The notes: generated by a model not told the origin, from the letters alone. DNA of 64,000 nt from Natronoarchaeum rubrum (GCF_024494695.1 NZ_JANHDP010000002.1:124001-188000); one strand, 5' to 3'; shown: positions 17,247 to 25,957, counted from the stretch's first letter. Numbers and translations are program-made.

Positions 17247-18224
17247 ATGCCATCCAATACCAGTAGGCGGAGTGTCCTGAACGGAGCAGCGGCGGCCGGC
17301 GTCGTGGGCCTCGCAGGCTGTCTGAACCTCGGTAGCGGCGGCGGAAGCGACGCTGAGAACGAAACGGCCCTGTCGGTACCGTCCCTTGAGTTGACGTTCT
17401 TCGCCCGGATGCAGAATGCGTTCAATAACCTCACTGAAGAGCGTGACGACCTCGGTGGATCGTTCTACGACGCCGGGAACTCACAGGCACAGCAGGTGTC
17501 CGACCTCGAGACGCCAATCTCACAGGGCGTCGACTTCATTATGGTCGCCCCGATCACCGCCGAGGGGATCAGCCCAGTCGTCCAGCAAGCCAACGACGCT
17601 GACATCCCTGTTGTCACCATCGACCGCAACATCTCGGAGGGCGATATCGCCACCTACGTCGCATCCGACAACGTAGCGCTCGGCCGTCGATCAATGGAGC
17701 TCTGTTACGGCTTCATGACTGACCTCTCGGATCAGGACGAGTACAACGTCGTTGAACTCCAAGGGACCCAGGGCGCGTCCGTCACCAACGAACGCGCCGA
17801 GGGGGCAGGTGAGGCCATCGATTCAACTGACGACCTGACTCTCCTCGACAGCCAGACTGGGGACTTCTCCACTGAGGAGGCTGTCAGCGTGATGGAGGAC
17901 TTCATCACGAGCTACGGCGACGACATCGACGGCGTGTACGCGCACAACGACCTGATGGCGCTCGGTGCTCACCAAGCTATCAACAACGCCGGCGTCGATG
18001 ACATAGCGATCACGGGTATCGACGGGAGCGAGGCGTGGGTCCAAGAGGTCCAGAACGTCGATCACTACGGCACGCTCGCACAGCTGCCGGAGGAGATGGT
18101 CAGTCAGGGCGTTGACTTCGGCCTACAGGCTGTCGACGGGGAGGACCTGGACGATTACTACCAGATCGAGGGGCTCGAAGTCACGTCCGAGAATGCAGGC
18201 GGGTACCTCGACGACTACTTCTAG
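17247..18224 (+). CDS. CUT2-type sugar-binding lipoprotein (RbsB-like)
   Basis: 325-residue secreted binding protein. Twin arginines (SRRSVLNG) are followed by a hydrophobic helix and the lipobox LAGC (Cys about 27), then a Gly/Ser linker, so it is Tat-exported and lipid-anchored. The body matches periplasmic-binding-protein-like type I folds (VAPITAEGISPVVQQAND, VVTIDRN, VYAHNDLMALGAHQA, ITGIDGS). The ATG at 17247 is chosen over GTG 17238; a TATA-like AATATTATAAAA lies at 17211-17222. It delivers the sugar to the permease encoded just upstream. Confidence 0.9.
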   Translation: MPSNTSRRSVLNGAAAAGVVGLAGCLNLGSGGGSDAENETALSVPSLELTFFARMQNAFNNLTEERDDLGGSFYDAGNSQAQQVSDLETPISQGVDFIMVAPITAEGISPVVQQANDADIPVVTIDRNISEGDIATYVASDNVALGRRSMELCYGFMTDLSDQDEYNVVELQGTQGASVTNERAEGAGEAIDSTDDLTLLDSQTGDFSTEEAVSVMEDFITSYGDDIDGVYAHNDLMALGAHQAINNAGVDDIAITGIDGSEAWVQEVQNVDHYGTLAQLPEEMVSQGVDFGLQAVDGEDLDDYYQIEGLEVTSENAGGYLDDYF

Positions 18225-18283
18225 CGCCCCCTCGCTCCTCCACCGTAGTCAGGCAGATAGACGGTGCGAACCCGGTTCCGACC

Positions 18284-19723
18284 TCAGTAGTTGTCGTACA
18301 CCGTCTTGCTGATAGTGTAGAAGTCCAGCCCAGCGTCGCCCTGCTCGCGGTACGTCTCGCTCGAGGATGCCTTCACCCCACCGAACGGAACGTGGAGTTC
18401 GAGCCCGGTCGTCTTCTCGTTGATCTTCACGACGCCCGACTCGGCCTCGTCGACGAACCGGTTGGCCTCCGTGTGGTCGTCCGTGACGATGCTGGCCGAG
18501 AGCCCGTATTCGACACCGTTGGCGATTTCGAGAGCCTCTTCGTAGCCGCTGACCGGGATGATCGATAGCACCGGGCCGAAAATCTCCTCTTGGGCGATCC
18601 GATAGTCCGGATCCACGTCCGAGAAGACGGCGGGTTCGACGAAGTATCCCTCGCGGTCGAGCGCCGCGCCGCCCGTCTCCAGGGTCGCGCCCTCGCGCTT
18701 GCCGACCTCGACGTAGTCGACGGTGCTCTCTAATTCGGACTCGTTGACGTGGGGACCCATGTCCGGGTCGTCGAGACCGGGACCGGGCTCAATCTCCTTT
18801 GCGCGTTCAACGACTGCGTCGACGAATTCGTCGTACACGTCCTCGTACACGATGGCGCGAGAGCAGGCAGTGCACGCCTGCCCCGTAACGCCGAACGCGC
18901 CGGACGCGACGATGTCGGCAGCCTCCTCGACGTCGGCGCTGTCGGAGACGACCGTCGGGTTCTTGCCGCCCATCTCCAACTGGACGCGCTTGCCGTCGTC
19001 AGTCGCAGTATCGTATACCGTGTTGCCGACCGCCGTGCTCCCAGTGAACGAGATGGCGTCGACATCTGGGTGGCTGGCGATAGTATCGCCGACCTTGCTA
19101 CCGGGACCGGTAACGACGTTCAGGACGCCGTCGGGAAGGCCCGCCTCGTCAAGTGCCTTTGCCATCTCGTGGACCACGCCGGGTGCGAGCGACGCGGGCT
19201 TGATGACCGCTGCGTTCCCGGCCGCTAGCGCGGGCGCGATCTTCCAGGCAGGGATGGCAATCGGGTAGTTCCACGGCGTGATCAGTCCCGCGACCCCGAG
19301 TGGTTCGTTTTCCGTATACAGGTTCGTATTCCGGGCGCTGGAACTCTTGACCGTGCCGCCGAGGTCACTCGCCTTCGCGCCGTAGTAGTCGAAGATGTCG
19401 ATGGCGCGCTGAACCTCACCACCAGCCTCGCTCCGTGTCTTTCCCTCCTCGCGGACGAGGAGTTCGGTCAGTTCGTCTTTTCTCTCGTCCAGCAGGACGC
19501 TGGCCCGGGAGAGGACGCGACCGCGCTCGGGGCTGGGCATCGAACCCCACGTCTCGCTCGCGTCGACGGCGGCCTCAATGGCTACCTCAGTATCCTCGAC
19601 ATCTGACTGCGGGTAGGTGGCGACCGCCTCGTCCGGGGTTGCCGGGTCGTACGTCCGGAAAGTCTCGCCGCTGTTCGCGTCGATCCACTCGCCGTCCACG
19701 TAGTTCGCGTACTCCGATACCAT
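18284..19723 (-). CDS. Aldehyde dehydrogenase; likely 2-oxoglutarate semialdehyde dehydrogenase (XacF type)
   Basis: 479-residue NAD(P)-dependent aldehyde dehydrogenase of normal length. Catalytic residues Glu250 (LEMGGKNP) and Cys284 (GQAC) and the cofactor loop SFTGSTAVG are intact. Position next to the XacE-type gene and the pentose operon points to the last step of oxidative pentose breakdown, oxidising 2,5-dioxopentanoate to 2-oxoglutarate. It is divergent from the FAH gene at 19814, with a 90-base shared control region. A close paralogue lies at 23612. Confidence 0.85.
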   Translation of the reverse strand: MVSEYANYVDGEWIDANSGETFRTYDPATPDEAVATYPQSDVEDTEVAIEAAVDASETWGSMPSPERGRVLSRASVLLDERKDELTELLVREEGKTRSEAGGEVQRAIDIFDYYGAKASDLGGTVKSSSARNTNLYTENEPLGVAGLITPWNYPIAIPAWKIAPALAAGNAAVIKPASLAPGVVHEMAKALDEAGLPDGVLNVVTGPGSKVGDTIASHPDVDAISFTGSTAVGNTVYDTATDDGKRVQLEMGGKNPTVVSDSADVEEAADIVASGAFGVTGQACTACSRAIVYEDVYDEFVDAVVERAKEIEPGPGLDDPDMGPHVNESELESTVDYVEVGKREGATLETGGAALDREGYFVEPAVFSDVDPDYRIAQEEIFGPVLSIIPVSGYEEALEIANGVEYGLSASIVTDDHTEANRFVDEAESGVVKINEKTTGLELHVPFGGVKASSSETYREQGDAGLDFYTISKTVYDNY

Positions 19724-19782
19724 ACATATTAATCAGATTCGTTTCCCTTAACGCTTTACCCACCGGACCGCGACGACGGGAG

Positions 19783-19790
19783 ATTTATAA
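19783..19790 (+). promoter_or_regulatory. TATA-like box for the XacE-type gene
   Basis: TTTATAAT starts 31 bases ahead of the ATG at 19814. In haloarchaea transcription starts roughly 25 bases beyond the box, which would make this gene leaderless and rules against the earlier in-frame ATG at 19790, which overlaps the box itself. Confidence 0.6.
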
Positions 19791-19813
19791 TGGGAAAGGT
19801 CTACCATTTTCTC

Positions 19814-20677
19814 ATGCGTTACTTTCGGACTACCAGCGGATCCGACGACAGCCTGATAGCCGTCGAGGGCGACACAGCGTACGATCTCACTGCAGTCAAG
19901 CAACGACTCAACGGATTCGCGGATCTCGCGGCAGCGGCGAATGTCGCGGAAACAGGGGTCGACGACCTCGCGGCTGACCTGACGGCTGAGGCGCCTGTCG
20001 TCGATGTGACGCCGAGCGTCAGAGCGCTCCCGGTCGTCCCAGAGGAGGTGTGGGCCGCCGGCGTCACGTACGAGATCAGTGAGGAGGCCCGCGAGGCCGA
20101 GAGCGGGATGCCCGAGATGTACCTCGACGTGTATGGTGCGGAGCGGCCCGAGATATTCTTCAAGGCGACGCCGAGCCGAACGGTCGGCCCGGGTGACGCC
20201 ATTGGCGTCCGCAGCGACTCCACATGGGACGTCCCTGAACCCGAACTCGGAATCGTCCTGTATGACGGCGATATCGTCGGCTACACGGTCGGCAACGACG
20301 TGAGCAGCCGGTCCATCGAGGGAGAGAACCCGCTCTACCTCCCGCAGGCGAAGGTATACGACCGCTGTTGCGCGCTCGGTCCCTGTGTTGCCTCACCGGA
20401 GTCCGTCGGTGACCCCCATGACCTGACAATGTCGATGTCGATCGAGCGCGACGGCGAGACGTTATACGACGACGCGACCTCGACCGGGGAGATGGCCCGA
20501 ACCTGCGAGGAACTCGTCGACTACTGGACCGCCCACAACGCCATCCCCGAACTCGCCGTTCTGCTCACGGGCACGTCCTTGGTTCCCGAGGAGGGATTCA
20601 CCCTCTCGCCCGGCGACGAGGTGCGTATCAGCATTGACGGCATCGGCGACCTGTCGAACCCCGTCATCGAGGTATAA
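19814..20677 (+). CDS. FAH-family 2-keto-3-deoxypentonate dehydratase (XacE type)
   Basis: 287-residue fumarylacetoacetate-hydrolase-fold enzyme. The fold's metal-binding acidic residues lie in the segment WDVPEPELGIVL, with FFKATP and VGNDVSSRSIEG nearby; GDEVRISIDGIGDLSNPV is the standard C-terminus. In Haloferax the XacE protein of this family dehydrates 2-keto-3-deoxyxylonate to 2,5-dioxopentanoate. Placement beside the aldehyde dehydrogenase and the Gfo6-type operon supports the same role here. A stem-loop at 20682 directly follows the stop. Confidence 0.85.
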   Translation: MRYFRTTSGSDDSLIAVEGDTAYDLTAVKQRLNGFADLAAAANVAETGVDDLAADLTAEAPVVDVTPSVRALPVVPEEVWAAGVTYEISEEAREAESGMPEMYLDVYGAERPEIFFKATPSRTVGPGDAIGVRSDSTWDVPEPELGIVLYDGDIVGYTVGNDVSSRSIEGENPLYLPQAKVYDRCCALGPCVASPESVGDPHDLTMSMSIERDGETLYDDATSTGEMARTCEELVDYWTAHNAIPELAVLLTGTSLVPEEGFTLSPGDEVRISIDGIGDLSNPVIEV

Positions 20678-20681
20678 GGTG

Positions 20682-20696
20682 GGCGGCCAAGCCGCC
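20682..20696 (+). terminator. Hairpin after the XacE-type gene
   Basis: GGCGGC-CAA-GCCGCC stem-loop (6 bp, 3-base loop) starting five bases after the TAA stop, in the convergent gap before the IclR gene. A likely transcription end or mRNA 3' stabiliser. Confidence 0.45.
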
Positions 20697-20743
20697 GAAT
20701 CGTTTCACATTGCTGAACGCAAGTTCGTTGGAAGGAATGCTAA

Positions 20744-21508
20744 TCAGGAGTACGTACGGTTCAGTTCAACGACATTGGCCGCACTTTCCAGTCGTTCCGG
20801 GATTTCCGACTCCAACCGCTCGCCTTTCATCCGGCTCTTCGGACCGGAGACGCTGATCGCGCCGACTGGACGCCGTTCGTCGTTGAGTATCGGCACGGCG
20901 ACACAGCGGAGCCCGGCGATCCGCTCTTGCCTGTCGAACGCGATGCCGTGGTCCCTGATGTCTGCAAGTTCAGCCCGTAGCTCGTCCGGGTCGGTTGTCG
21001 TCCGCTCGGTCGTCTCCGGTAAGCCGTGCGCGTCGAGTATCTCGTCCACCCGTTCCTCGTCGCTGTACGCGAGGATCACCTTCCCCAGCGCGGTGCTGTG
21101 GAGGTACACTCTGTCGCCAGTCTTCGCCTCCACATTGACCGCACGGTCGCCACGAACCCGGCAGACGTAGACGCCCTGTCCGTGTTCCTCCACGAGAAGA
21201 TTGACGAGTTCGCCGGTCTCGTCGGCCAACGTCTCCAGCTCGGGGCGGGCCGTCTCGTACAGCGAGTCTCGCTGACGCGCGTGCCGCCCTAAATTTAGGA
21301 ACCGCAGCCCCACGTAGTACTTGCCGTCCTGCTTAAGAACGTACTCCTCCTGTTCGAGCGTCTCAAGATGGTTGTAAACGCTGCTCTTCGGCAATCCAAG
21401 CTCGTCGGCCACCGCCGTCACGCCTGCGCCGTTGAGGCGGCGGAGTGCCTCTAGCACCTCGAACGCCGTTACGACCGACCCGACCGGGTTCGCGGCTTTG
21501 TCTCCCAT
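20744..21508 (-). CDS. IclR-family regulator, XacR-like
   Basis: 254-residue regulator. An N-terminal winged helix (residues about 8-70, GVTAVADELGLPKSSVYNHLETLEQEEYV) precedes an IclR ligand-binding domain (about 75-250, with YLHSTALGKVILA and GLRCVAVPILN). In Haloferax an IclR protein (XacR) controls the pentose genes, so this one probably controls the dehydrogenase, dehydratases and importer here. A 21-base palindrome lies 36 bases upstream of its start and may serve autoregulation. Confidence 0.8.
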   Translation of the reverse strand: MGDKAANPVGSVVTAFEVLEALRRLNGAGVTAVADELGLPKSSVYNHLETLEQEEYVLKQDGKYYVGLRFLNLGRHARQRDSLYETARPELETLADETGELVNLLVEEHGQGVYVCRVRGDRAVNVEAKTGDRVYLHSTALGKVILAYSDEERVDEILDAHGLPETTERTTTDPDELRAELADIRDHGIAFDRQERIAGLRCVAVPILNDERRPVGAISVSGPKSRMKGERLESEIPERLESAANVVELNRTYS

Positions 21509-21543
21509 GTATCCCCCTGCGTTCGTTTCCTACAAGTATTTGT

Positions 21544-21564
21544 CTGTTCGTCTCTAACGAACAG
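21544..21564. promoter_or_regulatory. Palindromic operator upstream of the first IclR gene
   Basis: CTGTTCGT-N5-ACGAACAG, perfect 8-base arms with a 5-base spacer, 36 bases upstream of the IclR start codon. The spacing and GTTC...GAAC ends match sites upstream of the other two IclR genes. Probably the binding site of the encoded regulator or of its paralogues. Confidence 0.6.
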
Positions 21565-22109
21565 TGGTCCGATGGTCACAGACACGTCATCCGAGAGCCG
21601 AATATTACTTGGGTCCATCCGCTCGTTTTTGCACGGCATCTGAGTTTTTGAGGCCAACAGCGGGTTTGATTGCCGAATCAATCTGAAGGTCGCGGGTTCG
21701 ATTCGTTCATTTATGAGGAACGTGAAGTTGGCTTACATTACAGTAGAGGCTCGTAAAGGACCGCATGCCTGAGTGCTGGGAAACATCCTGATCCATCGCC
21801 GTAAGTGGCCATTTTCTTTTATATTATTTATTAATTTTACTTCCGGAAGGATGTATAATCTCGTTATGCTTTACGCCGTTAACAGTGTAACTGTGTTCTG
21901 AAAGAGCTTGTTCAGCTATACTGAAACGGGAGATAGGCCCACAGGTCCCGCTCAAATGTCGCAGTCGGTAGTCTGCATAGACCCGCTGAAGAGCGTTCCG
22001 CCTCACTCTTCATCCTTATCTGAACACCGCCGGAAGAACGAACTGTGATCCGCTATTGTTTCATCAACGGCTAACTCGCCAACGGTGAGCACGTCCCTCT
22101 ATCTATCTC
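21565..22109. other. Intergenic stretch with a tRNA-3'-half-like segment
   Basis: About 545 bases with no credible gene. At 21690-21710 the sequence CTGAAGGTCGCGGGTTCGATTC resembles the variable loop and T-arm of a tRNA, but the 3' side of the T-stem and the acceptor are not complementary, so there is no functional tRNA. Further right lies AT-rich sequence and a weak minus-strand frame (21824-22006, 60 codons) without a recognisable family. The stretch may be an integration scar. Confidence 0.4.
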
Positions 22110-22337
22110 TCATTCTACTTCTTTAGGGTCCATGTCTTCGAGAACGCTACAGAGACCAGTCGAGATTGTATGCTCCCCCGTACATATTTTACACGGAGAA
22201 CGCTCTTTGTCAAGTTCAGATATGCGAGTTGCTTCGACGTACGGAGCACAGCTCAGTGTAGAACAATCGCGTGCCGTATGGTACGTCTCTCCCGGCCTTG
22301 TAACGTAGACCCTTTTGCTCTTGTACTCGTCTGACAT
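22110..22337 (-). CDS. Small Cys-rich, probably zinc-binding protein
   Basis: 75-residue protein starting MSDEYKSKRV. The segment VYVTRPGETYHTARDCSTLS ... CKIC fits the widespread 'vYvT-tG-kYH--gC--L ... PC--C' small metal-binding fold: His25, Cys30, and the late CxxC are the likely zinc ligands. In other prokaryotes this module is often the tail of nucleases or competence proteins; here it stands alone. It is monocistronic between AT-rich spacers. Function unknown. Confidence 0.6.
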   Translation of the reverse strand: MSDEYKSKRVYVTRPGETYHTARDCSTLSCAPYVEATRISELDKERSPCKICTGEHTISTGLCSVLEDMDPKEVE

Positions 22338-22504
22338 CGTTATTCTTGACACACCTCCAATCTACTATCAGGAGGTATAGACACAATTAGTAACTGGCGA
22401 ATATATAGGTTGTGTGCCAGAGAGAATCGCAATACGAAATAAAAATTCTTTCACGTTATTATTCCTCGACTTAGAACTCTACTCAGTCGAGAAACAAATA
22501 GAAC

Positions 22505-22531
22505 ACGGTCACGTCGGAAATCCGTGACCGT
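22505..22531 (-). terminator. Strong hairpin behind the second IclR gene
   Basis: ACGGTCACG and CGTGACCGT form a perfect 9-bp stem with a 9-base loop, five bases beyond the stop of the IclR gene (minus strand). Reading that strand, a T-rich CTATTTGTTTC follows. A probable transcription terminator. Confidence 0.6.
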
Positions 22532-22536
22532 CGTGG

Positions 22537-23298
22537 TCAGTAATCTCGAAGGTTTATTTCTATCCGGTTTTTCGCGCCTCGTAGGCGATCCGGAAGCGTT
22601 TCGCGGTACCACTCGCCGGTCATATCGGCTGCGGGGCCGGACAGACTGACCGCGCCAGCGATCGAGTCGTCAGGGCCGACCAGTGGCACGCCGACACAGC
22701 GGAGACCCCGACCGTACTCCTCCTCGTCGAACGCGACGCCCCGGTCGCGGATCTGGTCGAGTTCCTCCAGTAGCGCTTCCTCCTCGGTGATCGTGTTGTC
22801 CGTGTAGCCGACGAGGTCGATCGAGTCCAGAAGTCGCTCGGCCCGATCGGACGACGCGTGAGCGAGTATCGATTTGCCGGTCGCCGTGCAGTGTAGGTCG
22901 TGAGCCTCTCCAGCTCGGGTCGAAAAGCGGATATCGTCGCTACCGCGAGATCGGTACAGGTACACTCCTCTCCCCCGTTCTTCGACGGCGAGATTCCCGA
23001 CGAGATCCGTTCCTTCGACGAGAGTCTCTATCTGAGGCCGCGCCACCTCGAAGAGGTCAGTCCGCATCCGGGTCGTTTCGCCAATACGGAGAAACTGGAG
23101 TCCGAGCCGATAGTGTCCGTCCTCGTTGACGACGTAGCCTCGCTTCCGGAGCGTCGTTAGGTGATTGTGTACTGTGCTCTTCGAGACGTCAACCGCGTCG
23201 GCGATTTCGGTCACGCCGGCCTCGCCGGACTGTTCGAGATACTCCACCATCGAAAGGAGCGTCTCGACCGATTCGACGGGGGCGTTTGAGCGGTCCAT
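22537..23298 (-). CDS. IclR-family regulator (second)
   Basis: 253-residue regulator with start at 23298 (MDRSNAPVES). A longer frame to 23493 exists, but its extra N-terminus is unlike the family and would cover an upstream palindrome. Winged helix at about 8-65 (VTEIADAVDVSKSTVHNHLTTL) and IclR effector domain behind it (LHCTATGKSILAH, GLRCVGVPLVG). It probably regulates the aldehyde dehydrogenase at 23612, which is transcribed towards it on the same strand. Two palindromes lie between them. Confidence 0.8.
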   Translation of the reverse strand: MDRSNAPVESVETLLSMVEYLEQSGEAGVTEIADAVDVSKSTVHNHLTTLRKRGYVVNEDGHYRLGLQFLRIGETTRMRTDLFEVARPQIETLVEGTDLVGNLAVEERGRGVYLYRSRGSDDIRFSTRAGEAHDLHCTATGKSILAHASSDRAERLLDSIDLVGYTDNTITEEEALLEELDQIRDRGVAFDEEEYGRGLRCVGVPLVGPDDSIAGAVSLSGPAADMTGEWYRETLPDRLRGAKNRIEINLRDY

Positions 23299-23347
23299 GT
23301 TAGTCTCTCTTCTTTGGCCTGGTAATTGAAGCTTGTTCCGATATGCT

Positions 23348-23364
23348 GTTCTGTTCATCAGAAC
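23348..23364. promoter_or_regulatory. IclR-type palindrome, copy 1
   Basis: GTTCTG-TTCAT-CAGAAC, a perfect 6-5-6 palindrome, 50 bases upstream of the second IclR start. A second copy with the same arms lies 150 bases away. Candidate operator. Confidence 0.65.
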
Positions 23365-23497
23365 GATTCTATTCATTTCGTGCGGTGATACCTCACGCCA
23401 TGCGTTTGAGACATGGTCTGGACGAAATCCCGGCCAAGAGTTTACAGAGTTACACGTGTAATGAATTGTCCAGTGCCCCTCGTGATCAGCCACAAAC

Positions 23498-23514
23498 GTT
23501 CTGCTGTCCAGAAC
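23498..23514. promoter_or_regulatory. IclR-type palindrome, copy 2
   Basis: GTTCTG-CTGTC-CAGAAC, the same 6-base arms and 5-base spacer as the copy at 23348 but a different spacer sequence, as expected for a dimer-binding operator. The two centres are 150 bases apart, which would allow looping. Confidence 0.65.
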
Positions 23515-23611
23515 GCAGGTTTTGTCAGGTGAGTCGCTGAACTACGGAACGAGGCGCTGACAGAGTCGATCGGCAAAAAAGAGGGGTCCGTTCGGGCAAA
23601 ATCGGTTGCTG

Positions 23612-25054
23612 TCAGTAGTTGAGATACACCGTCTTGGAGGTCGTGAAGAAGTCTAGACCGGCATCACCCTGTTCGCGCCACGTCTCGCTCGAGGAGTTTT
23701 TCGTGCCGCCGAATGGAACGTGAAGCTCGAGGCCGGTCGTCTTCTCGTTGATTTTCACGACGCCCGCGTCGATCTCGTCGACGAAGTGATTGGCCTGCGA
23801 GAGATCGTCCGTGATGACGCTCGCGGAGAGCCCGTACTGGCTGTCGTTCGCGGTCTCAACCGCTTCCTCGAAGTCGGCGACCGGGATGACGGCGACGACC
23901 GGTCCGAAGATCTCCTCTTGGGCGATCCGCATGTCCGACTTGACGTCGCTGAAAACGGTCGGTTCGACGTAGTGGCCATCGGCGTCGACATCGGGAACGC
24001 TGCCACCCGTTTCGAGCGTTGCCCCCTCTTCGTTCCCGACTTCGATGTAGTCGAGCGTCCCTTCGAGTTCGGATTCGGTGACTTGCGGTCCCATGTCCGC
24101 TTCGAGGCCCGGGCCGATGTCGATGTCCTCGGCGTAGTCAACGAGCCCCTCGACGAACTCCTCGTAGATCGATTCGTGGACTATCGCGCGCGAGGTTGCG
24201 GTACAGGCCTGCCCGGTGACGCCAAACGCGCCGCTGCCGACGATGTCGACCGCCTCGTCGACGTCGGCACTCGGCATCACGACGGCGGGGTTCTTCCCAC
24301 CCATCTCGAGCTGGATCCGCGCGCCGGTTTCGGCTGCGGATTCGCGGACGATCTCGCCGACGGCCGAACTGCCGGTGAACGAGATCGCGTCGATCGACTC
24401 GTGGGACGTGATTGTCGCACCGACCTCGCTTCCAGACCCGGTGACGACGTTGAGCACGCCGTCAGGGAGGCCCGCCTCATCAAGGCACTCGGTGAGTTCG
24501 TGGACGACCGTCGGTGCTTGGGACGCCGGCTTGAGTACGACCGCGTTGCCGGCGGCCAGCGCGGGAGCGGCTTTCCACGTCGGGATGGCGATCGGGTAGT
24601 TCCACGGTGTGATAAGACCGACGACGCCGACGGGTTCGGTGACCGTTCGAAGGCGACTGGCCCGACCGCTCGGCGCCTTCGCCTCGCCCGCGAGGTCACT
24701 GGCCTTCTCCGCGTAGTAGTACAGTATGTCGACGGCGCGCTGGACTTCGCCGGATGCTTCCGGGAGCGCTTTCCCTTCCTCGCGGGTCAGCGTCTCGGCG
24801 ACATCGTCCGCGCGGTCCTCCAGGAGTCCGGCGGCGCGCCGAAGGACGGCGCCGCGCTCGGGCCCGGGCGTCTCCGCCCACGCGTCCTTCGCGTCGACGG
24901 CGGCGTCGATCGCTCGCTCGGCGTCGCCCGCCGTCGATTGTGGGAACTCCCCGACGACCGACTGGTCGGCGGGGTTCCGCACGGTGAACGTCTCCGTCGA
25001 TTCCGACTCGACCCACTCGCCGTTACAGTAGTTGGTGCGCTGTTGGGCAGCCAT
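23612..25054 (-). CDS. Aldehyde dehydrogenase, paralogue of the XacF-type enzyme
   Basis: 480-residue aldehyde dehydrogenase. Active-site motifs LEMGGKNP (Glu) and GVTGQAC (Cys) and the loop SFTGSSAVGE are present. It is colinear with the enzyme at 18284 over its whole length and shares many blocks, including the C-terminal VVKINEKTTGLELHVPFGG and EQGDAGLDFFTTSKTVYLNY-type ending. It may oxidise the same semialdehyde under a different regulator or a related sugar-derived aldehyde. It stands between two IclR genes, 101 bases downstream of the third. Confidence 0.85.
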   Translation of the reverse strand: MAAQQRTNYCNGEWVESESTETFTVRNPADQSVVGEFPQSTAGDAERAIDAAVDAKDAWAETPGPERGAVLRRAAGLLEDRADDVAETLTREEGKALPEASGEVQRAVDILYYYAEKASDLAGEAKAPSGRASRLRTVTEPVGVVGLITPWNYPIAIPTWKAAPALAAGNAVVLKPASQAPTVVHELTECLDEAGLPDGVLNVVTGSGSEVGATITSHESIDAISFTGSSAVGEIVRESAAETGARIQLEMGGKNPAVVMPSADVDEAVDIVGSGAFGVTGQACTATSRAIVHESIYEEFVEGLVDYAEDIDIGPGLEADMGPQVTESELEGTLDYIEVGNEEGATLETGGSVPDVDADGHYVEPTVFSDVKSDMRIAQEEIFGPVVAVIPVADFEEAVETANDSQYGLSASVITDDLSQANHFVDEIDAGVVKINEKTTGLELHVPFGGTKNSSSETWREQGDAGLDFFTTSKTVYLNY

Positions 25055-25155
25055 CTACGAGTATACTTTCCGTCGCCCCCACAAATAGGTTGCCCCACTG
25101 TATCGGGTCGACAGGTACCTGGGCACAGCCGCGCGAGTCCGGAAGCGCGAGCGCG

Positions 25156-25926
25156 TCACCGCGCGCTGTAGTTCAGTTCGATGATATTGACTGTCGACAG
25201 GAGTTCGCTCGTGAGTTCTTCTTCGACTTCCGGCTCTTCTAATCGGTGGACCGGCCCGGTCACACTGAGGCCGCCCAGAACGGTCCCGGCAGAGTCCTCG
25301 ATGGCGGTCGAGAACGTCGTCATCCCCATCCTGTACTCTTCGCGGTCGAACGAGAGGCCGCTCTTTCGGATCTGCTCGAACTCGTCTTCGAGTTCGTCGC
25401 GATCGGTGATCGTGTTTTTCGTGCGGGCCGGCAGTCCGTGCTTGTCAAGGATCTCCGTCACGCGCTCGTCCGAGTAGTGAGCGAGCATCGCTTTGCCGAC
25501 GCCCGAAGAGTGCATGTGAAAGTGCGTTCCGTCGGTAAAATCGTAGGAGATGCTCTGTTCGCCCTGAACGACGTCGAGTGCGACGCACATCCCGTTCTGT
25601 TCGACCGATAGCGTGACGAGTTCACCGCTAGATTTCTCGGCTAGACGGCGCACTTCAGGCTTCGCCACTTCGTACAGCGAGACGTTCTTGCGGACGCGTC
25701 CACCGAGTTCGAGAACCCGGAGACTAAGTTCGTACGTACCGCTGTCGTCCTTTACGACATACCCGAGCTGCCGGAGCGTGCTCAAGTAATCGTGAACGAC
25801 GCTTCGAGGTCTGTCTATCTCCTCCGCCAGCGCCGTGACGCTGCCCTCCTGTCCCCGGTTGAGCGCGGTAACGATATCGTCCATCGTCAACAGCGCTTTG
25901 ATCGGTCGGTTGGCTTCCTCATCCAT
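25156..25926 (-). CDS. IclR-family regulator (third)
   Basis: 256-residue regulator, start at 25926 (MDEEANRPIK) because the longer frame adds residues outside the fold. Winged helix at about 12-70 (SVTALAEEIDRPRSVVHDYLSTL) followed by the IclR effector domain (FHMHSSGVGKAMLAHYSD). Its promoter region faces the divergent amidohydrolase-Rieske-BCCT operon, and both palindromes in that gap fit an IclR operator, so it probably controls that operon and itself. Confidence 0.8.
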   Translation of the reverse strand: MDEEANRPIKALLTMDDIVTALNRGQEGSVTALAEEIDRPRSVVHDYLSTLRQLGYVVKDDSGTYELSLRVLELGGRVRKNVSLYEVAKPEVRRLAEKSSGELVTLSVEQNGMCVALDVVQGEQSISYDFTDGTHFHMHSSGVGKAMLAHYSDERVTEILDKHGLPARTKNTITDRDELEDEFEQIRKSGLSFDREEYRMGMTTFSTAIEDSAGTVLGGLSVTGPVHRLEEPEVEEELTSELLSTVNIIELNYSAR

Positions 25927-25957
25927 ACAGTGTCGATCAGTAGCACGCCCCATATAC

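Noticed and set aside
21675..21715. Possible complete tRNA gene
   Set aside because: Only a T-arm-like half is present; the T-stem does not close and there is no acceptor or D-arm.
21824..22006. 60-codon minus-strand frame considered as a transposase remnant
   Set aside because: No convincing match to a known transposase block and no terminal repeats.
23720..25171. 483-codon plus-strand frame across the second aldehyde dehydrogenase
   Set aside because: Antisense shadow; no domain features.
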